Assembly (NCBI RefSeq): GCF_008630535.1
Contig: NZ_VWPH01000004.1
Span: forward strand, 372,001-436,000
DNA: 64,000 bases
Direction of reading: 5' to 3'
Origin: Saccharopolyspora hirsuta
Lineage (GTDB): Bacteria; Actinomycetota; Actinomycetes; Mycobacteriales; Pseudonocardiaceae
In this document: piece after piece, positions 60,292 through 64,000 of the stretch
Position numbering within the stretch: the stretch's first letter is position 1
Layout: every line of letters starts with the position of its first letter
The notes under the pieces: generated by a model
Told to the model about the DNA's origin: nothing
Databases searched by the model: none
The model's input: the letters and a program-made list of their open reading frames with translations, nothing else
Program-made: the position numbers and the translations under genes

Positions 60292-60591
60292 TCTTTCGTC
60301 TCGTTATCGATGTCTTATTGATGCGCCGATCCCGGATCCCGCGCACCGCTCCCCGCTTTCGGCATCCCCCCAGGTCGAGCTCTTCCCCGCCCCGGAAACC
60401 GCCCGAACTAGGCGAATTGCCCGGGTCAACCCGGCGGAACCGCGGCGGCGCAAACGTCGTCAAAGCCCAATGGATGCGCACAACCACTCGATAGGATGAA
60501 CGTCGTGCCATCCAGGGCACTCCAGGGGGGATTGCGTTGGGCACGGCAACAGTTGCTCGTGTTGGGGCGCGAGCAACAGGAAGAAGATTTC

Positions 60592-62466
60592 ATGACCGAC
60601 CGTCTCAAATTCGGGCTGCTCGGGCCCTTACACCTCGAGTTCGCGGAACGGAGGATTTCCATCGGCGGACCTCGCCAGCGAATCGTGCTGGCCATGCTGC
60701 TGCTGAACGCCGACCGGGTCGTCTCGATCGACCGGATCTCGGAAGCGATCTGGAACGGGCACCCCCCGGCGACCGCCAGGACGCAGGTGGCGATCTGCGT
60801 CGCCGAGCTGCGGAAGACCTTCCGCTCCTTCGGATTCCGCGATGACGTGCTGCTGACCTCCTCGCCGGGGTACCTGCTGCGCCGGACCGAGCACGAGATC
60901 GACCTGCTGTCGTTCCGGTCCAAAGTGGCCGAAGCGCGCGCGCTCACCGACCGCCGCGAGATCGTGCAGGCCACCGAGCGCTACGACGAGGCGCTGGCGC
61001 TGTGGCGGGGCCGCGCGCTGTGCGACATCAGCTCCGCGGTCGTCGAGCTGGAGGCCGAGCGGCTGGAGGAGCAGAAGCTCGCCGTCCAGGAGGAGCGCAC
61101 CGCGCTGCACCTGCAGCTCGGGCGGCACCGCGAGCTGATCAGCGAGCTCACCGCGCTGGTCGAGGAGAAGCCGCTGCGGGAGCAGACCCGCGCCCAGCTC
61201 ATGCTCGCGCAGTACCGCGCGGGGCGACGCGCGGAGGCGATGCGGACCTTCCGCGAGGGCCGCCAGTACTTCATCGACGAGATCGGCCTGGAACCCGGTC
61301 CGGTGCTGCAGGAGCTGCACGAGGCGATCCTCAACGACGACCCGGCGATCCAGGAACCGGCCCAGCCGCGGCAGATCGCGCCACCGGTGACGCGGCCGAA
61401 CACCTTCCCCGCCGACGTGGTCCCGTTCCGCGGCCGGGACGCCGAGCTCACCGCGCTGGACGGGCTGGCCGACGCGCCGGGGCCGAGCGCCGCCCTGATC
61501 ACCGGCTGCACCGGCATCGGCAAGAGCGCGCTGGCCGTGCACTGGGCGCACCGGAAGGCCGAGGAGTTCACCGGCGGCGTGCTGTACGCGAACCTGCACG
61601 CGTGCTGCCGCGGGCCGCAGGAGTCCGACGCGCGGGACGCAGTGCACCAGTTCCTCCGGCAGCTCGGCGTCGCCGCGGCCGACCTGCCCGCCGACCTGGA
61701 CGCGGCCACGGCGCTCTACCAGGACCTGATGCGCGACCGGAAAGCCCTGGTGCTGCTGGACAACGTCGCGACCTACCAGCAGATCAGCCACGTCCTGCCG
61801 CCCGGGCCGCGCAGCGCGGCGATCATCACCAGCCAGAACCAGATCAGCGAGCTGGTCGGCAACGCGCTGTGGCTGCGGCTGCGGCCGGTCAGCGAGCAGG
61901 AGGCGGTGGACCTGCTCGTCTCGCTGATCGGCAGCCGGGCCGAAGCCGAACCGCGCGCCACCGCCGAACTCGCCGAGCTGTGCACCCGCCTCCCGGCCGC
62001 GCTGCGCATCGCGGCCACCAAGCTCATCGCCAAGCCGCACTGGACGATCCAGCGGCTGGTGAACCGGCTCGCCGAACCGCGGACCCGGCTGGACCACTTC
62101 GAGCACGGCGAGCAGCGGCTGCGCAGCCGGCTGCAGGCCAGCTACCAGCGGCTGAGCCCCGAGGTGGCGCGGATGTTCCGGCTGCTGGGCCGGTTGAACA
62201 CCACCGAGTTCGGCCTGCACGACGCGTGCACCCTCCTGCGACTGGACCCGAACGAGGCGGAGCGCCTCATCGAAAACCTGGTGGACGTGCACCTGCTGGA
62301 CGGCGTCCCCGGGCCGGACACCGAGGACGTCCGCTACCGGTTCCAGCCGCTGCTGCGCACGTTCGCGGCGGAGCTGGACCACAACGAGGTGCGGGCGGCC
62401 GAGACCGCCCGAGCCCCCCGCCTGGTGGGCAGATCCGCCAAGGCGGAGCTCAGGTTCGCGACCTGA
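60592..62466 (+). CDS. SARP-type pathway activator with NB-ARC ATPase domain (AfsR-like)
   Basis: 624 residues. The N-terminal OmpR-like winged helix (LKFGLLGPLHLEF, then GGPRQRIVLAMLLLNADRVV) and bacterial transcriptional activation domain (ALWRGRALCDI, then LGRHRELISELTALVEEKPL) form the SARP unit. An NB-ARC type ATPase follows, with Walker A GCTGIGKSA (near 303-311) and Walker B KALVLLDNV. A TPR tail, as in full AfsR, is not present. The ATG at 60592 follows AGGAAG; a frame opening at 60496 adds 32 unlikely residues. SARPs bind paired heptamers and recruit RNA polymerase, and six such sites are found in this cluster. It is almost certainly the pathway-specific activator. Its 3' end overlaps the convergent carbamoyltransferase gene by 17 bases. 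Confidence 0.93.
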   Translation: MTDRLKFGLLGPLHLEFAERRISIGGPRQRIVLAMLLLNADRVVSIDRISEAIWNGHPPATARTQVAICVAELRKTFRSFGFRDDVLLTSSPGYLLRRTEHEIDLLSFRSKVAEARALTDRREIVQATERYDEALALWRGRALCDISSAVVELEAERLEEQKLAVQEERTALHLQLGRHRELISELTALVEEKPLREQTRAQLMLAQYRAGRRAEAMRTFREGRQYFIDEIGLEPGPVLQELHEAILNDDPAIQEPAQPRQIAPPVTRPNTFPADVVPFRGRDAELTALDGLADAPGPSAALITGCTGIGKSALAVHWAHRKAEEFTGGVLYANLHACCRGPQESDARDAVHQFLRQLGVAAADLPADLDAATALYQDLMRDRKALVLLDNVATYQQISHVLPPGPRSAAIITSQNQISELVGNALWLRLRPVSEQEAVDLLVSLIGSRAEAEPRATAELAELCTRLPAALRIAATKLIAKPHWTIQRLVNRLAEPRTRLDHFEHGEQRLRSRLQASYQRLSPEVARMFRLLGRLNTTEFGLHDACTLLRLDPNEAERLIENLVDVHLLDGVPGPDTEDVRYRFQPLLRTFAAELDHNEVRAAETARAPRLVGRSAKAELRFAT

Positions 62467-63403
62467 GCGCCCACTCCAGCACCGCCATGGCGCCGTGCAT
62501 CTTGTTCTCAGCCTGGTCGAAGGCGATCGACCGCGGTCCGTCGAGCACGGCCGCGGTCGTCTCCTCGCCGCGGTGCGCGGGCAGGTCGTGCATGAACCGC
62601 GCCTCCGGGTACCGGTCGAGCAGCTGCTCGTCGACCTGGAACGGCTGGAACACCGCGCGCCAGTCCGGGTCGGCCTTGGTGGTGCCGGTGGTCTGCCACC
62701 GCGTGGTGTAGACGACGTCGACGTCGGCGGGCAGCTCGGCCATGTCGTGGGTCTCCCGCAGCACCGAACCGGATTCCGCCGCGTACTCCTCGGCCTGCGC
62801 CCGGACGTGCGCTTCCAGCCCGTAGCCCGGCGGGGTCCGCAGGTGCAGCTCGGTGCCCTCGAAGCGGGGCAGCGACAGCGCGAGCGCCGCAGCGGTGCTG
62901 TTGCCCTCGCCGACGTAGAGCACCCGGGCCCCGTCGACGCCGCCCACGTGCTGCTGGATCGTGATGAGGTCGGTGAGCGCTTGCGTGGGGTGCTCGTGGG
63001 CGCTCATCGCGTTGATGACCGACATCCCCGGCGGCGCGGCGAGCGCCCGGAGCTCCTCGGTGCTCCCGGCGGTGCGGCAGACGAGCCCGTCGAGCATCCG
63101 GGACAGCACCTGCGCGGTGTCCTCGACCGTCTCACCGGTGTTGAGCTGCAGGTCGTCCGGCCCGTAGGCGATGATGCGCGCGCCGAGCCGCAGCGCCGCG
63201 GCGGAGAACGCGGTCCGCGTCCGGGTGGAGGTCTTGCGGAAGTAGATGCCGATGACGGCCCCGGCCAGCGGCTCCCCGGCGCGCTCCCCGCGAGCGAACG
63301 CTACCCCGTTGCGCACGATCTCCCGGATCTGGACCAGGTCCAGGTCCGCCAGCGAGATGAGATCACCGCGCTGGGCGACGCGGACCGAACTAGGCGCTGC
63401 CAT
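62450..63403 (-). CDS. Ornithine carbamoyltransferase-like enzyme with altered amino-acid site
   Basis: 317 residues, ATG at 63403 behind GGAGGG. The carbamoyl-phosphate site is intact: STRTRT (59-64) and HPTQ (138-141). The amino-acid side is changed. The HCLP motif of ornithine transcarbamylases reads HDLP (Asp273 in place of Cys), and the SMG loop reads TTG (YTTRWQTTGTTK). It should therefore carbamoylate a different amine. In viomycin and capreomycin clusters, VioL-type homologues are thought to act on the Dap-derived residue to give the ureido group; with SbnA/SbnB-like genes here, Dap is the leading candidate. Its own SARP-type promoter (63455-63486) ties it to the cluster. Confidence 0.88.
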   Translation of the reverse strand: MAAPSSVRVAQRGDLISLADLDLVQIREIVRNGVAFARGERAGEPLAGAVIGIYFRKTSTRTRTAFSAAALRLGARIIAYGPDDLQLNTGETVEDTAQVLSRMLDGLVCRTAGSTEELRALAAPPGMSVINAMSAHEHPTQALTDLITIQQHVGGVDGARVLYVGEGNSTAAALALSLPRFEGTELHLRTPPGYGLEAHVRAQAEEYAAESGSVLRETHDMAELPADVDVVYTTRWQTTGTTKADPDWRAVFQPFQVDEQLLDRYPEARFMHDLPAHRGEETTAAVLDGPRSIAFDQAENKMHGAMAVLEWALRSRT

Positions 63404-63454
63404 GACACCCTCCACGAACGACGACGAGCAACCGCGTTCCCGCGCGGCCCGTGC

Positions 63455-63486
63455 AGCCTGGCAGCCCGCGTTATCCCCCCCATATC
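63455..63486 (-). promoter_or_regulatory. SARP-type promoter of the carbamoyltransferase gene
   Basis: On the minus strand: GATATGG (63480-63486), 4 G bases, GATAACG (63469-63475), 8 bases, then CAGGCT (63455-63460) at the -10 position. The hexamer is weaker than in the other five sites, but the heptamers are near-consensus. The predicted leader is about 45 bases. Confidence 0.65.
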
Positions 63487-63500
63487 GCTTGGGGCTCCGC

Positions 63501-64000
63501 TCATCCGGATACGCGGAACTCCGCGGGGACGGCAGCGGGGTCGGCCGCGCTGGCCAGGTCGGCGGCGAGGACGCCGACCAGCGGCGCGAACTTCGCCCCG
63601 TGCCCGGAGCAGGGCGAGACCACGGTGATCCCGTCCGCGCGGTCGAGGACGAAGTTCTCGTCGGGGGTGCTGGTGAACAGGCAGGTGGTCTCGGCGTACG
63701 GGTCCGGTTCCAGACCGGGCACGTTGTCCTGCACGCAGGAGGTGACCCGCCGGCGGTTGGCCGGGTCGACGAGCTGGTCCTGGTGCGCGGCCGACGGCAG
63801 CACCTTGCCGCCGTTGAACTCGGCGACCTTCTGGCCGCGGAAGTCGGCGTCCTCCCCGCCGGGCAGGCCGTAGACCTGGATGTGCTCGTCCTTGAAGATG
63901 AAGCTCGGCCACGCCGCGGCTGATCCACCGGTGCGGTACGGGAAGTGGTAGGCCTGCTCCTGCCGGACGATCAAGGGCGGCATCGCCGACCGGAACCCCG
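63501..64000 (-). CDS. Partial FAD-dependent amine oxidase (sarcosine / N-methyltryptophan oxidase type)
   Basis: The frame enters from the right edge, so about 166 C-terminal residues are visible. QAYHFPYR, QVYGLPGGEDADFRGQKVAEF, the stretch TTCLFTSTPDENFVLDR and SPCSGHGAKFAPLVGVLAADL match the C-terminal half of monomeric sarcosine oxidase/MTOX flavoproteins. The Cys before LFTSTPDENF sits where this family attaches FAD covalently. These enzymes oxidise secondary amines or amino acids to imines. It runs in the same direction as the carbamoyltransferase and upstream of it, 97 bases away. It may be a tailoring enzyme of the cluster (for example amino-acid desaturation) or general metabolism. 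The N-terminal part is needed to judge. Confidence 0.8.
   Translation of the reverse strand, partial: GFRSAMPPLIVRQEQAYHFPYRTGGSAAAWPSFIFKDEHIQVYGLPGGEDADFRGQKVAEFNGGKVLPSAAHQDQLVDPANRRRVTSCVQDNVPGLEPDPYAETTCLFTSTPDENFVLDRADGITVVSPCSGHGAKFAPLVGVLAADLASAADPAAVPAEFRVSG

Noticed and set aside
60277..60308. A seventh possible SARP site before the amidase (GATAACG, 4 bases, GAAAGAA)
   Set aside because: The heptamers and spacing fit, but the -10 position reads GAAAAA. The site also overlaps the predicted amidase start codon, so the promoter would work only with a downstream start. Not counted among the six.

Overview
The window is very GC-rich with actinomycete codon use and ribosome binding sites. 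It looks like chromosomal DNA of a filamentous actinomycete. Recurrent short palindromes of the form ATTTC-N4-GAAAT make me think of a Saccharopolyspora-like host, but that is a guess from memory and not shown by the sequence. Most of the window is one large nonribosomal peptide (NRPS) gene cluster. Left of it lies ordinary accessory and catabolic DNA.

Positions 1-9.1 kb: a partial metabolite:H+ symporter, a LysR regulator next to a decayed MFS exporter, a metallo-beta-lactamase-fold hydrolase, a small unknown protein, and a minus-strand catabolic operon (class III CoA-transferase, HMG-CoA-lyase-like enzyme, 2-hydroxycarboxylate transporter, IclR regulator). A decayed cupin gene marks the edge. 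Positions 9.1-19.5 kb are the left arm of the cluster: a type II thioesterase and DrrAB-like exporter (minus strand), an AsnO-like oxygenase (plus), and a plus-strand operon of a stand-alone A-T-TE synthetase, a SyrP-like oxygenase, and an SbnB/SbnA-like pair for L-2,3-diaminopropionate (Dap). Positions 19.5-21.6 kb hold repeats and an intact IS481-family element.

Positions 21.6-58.3 kb carry the assembly line on the minus strand. NRPS1 (7,250 residues) has 8 modules and NRPS2 (3,339 residues) has 3 modules plus TE. They are followed by an operon of a type II TE, an A-KR-T protein and MbtH. I read the line as A1-T1 / C-dA-T-E / C-T / C-A(Thr)-T / C-dA-T / C-dA-T / C-A(Gly)-T / C-A(Phe)-T-E // C-A(Ser)-T / C-A(Asn)-T / C-A(?)-T-TE. 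Four of the eleven modules therefore lack a working adenylation domain, and three of these keep eroded remnants of one. The obvious candidate to load them in trans is the A-T-TE protein, whose bound residue could be modified by the SyrP-like oxygenase beside it. Dap synthesis and a carbamoyltransferase with an altered active site (right edge) suggest Dap or ureidoalanine as building blocks. The AsnO-like enzyme fits the Asn module.

Positions 58.5-64 kb: a small membrane coiled-coil protein, an amidase, an AfsR/SARP-type regulator, the carbamoyltransferase, and a partial flavin amine oxidase. The regulation is unusually readable. Six promoters across the cluster carry two 7-bp direct repeats (GATAACG-like) 11 bp apart and exactly 8 bp upstream of a -10 element. 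This is the published geometry of SARP operators, so the cluster appears to be one SARP regulon of about 51 kb.
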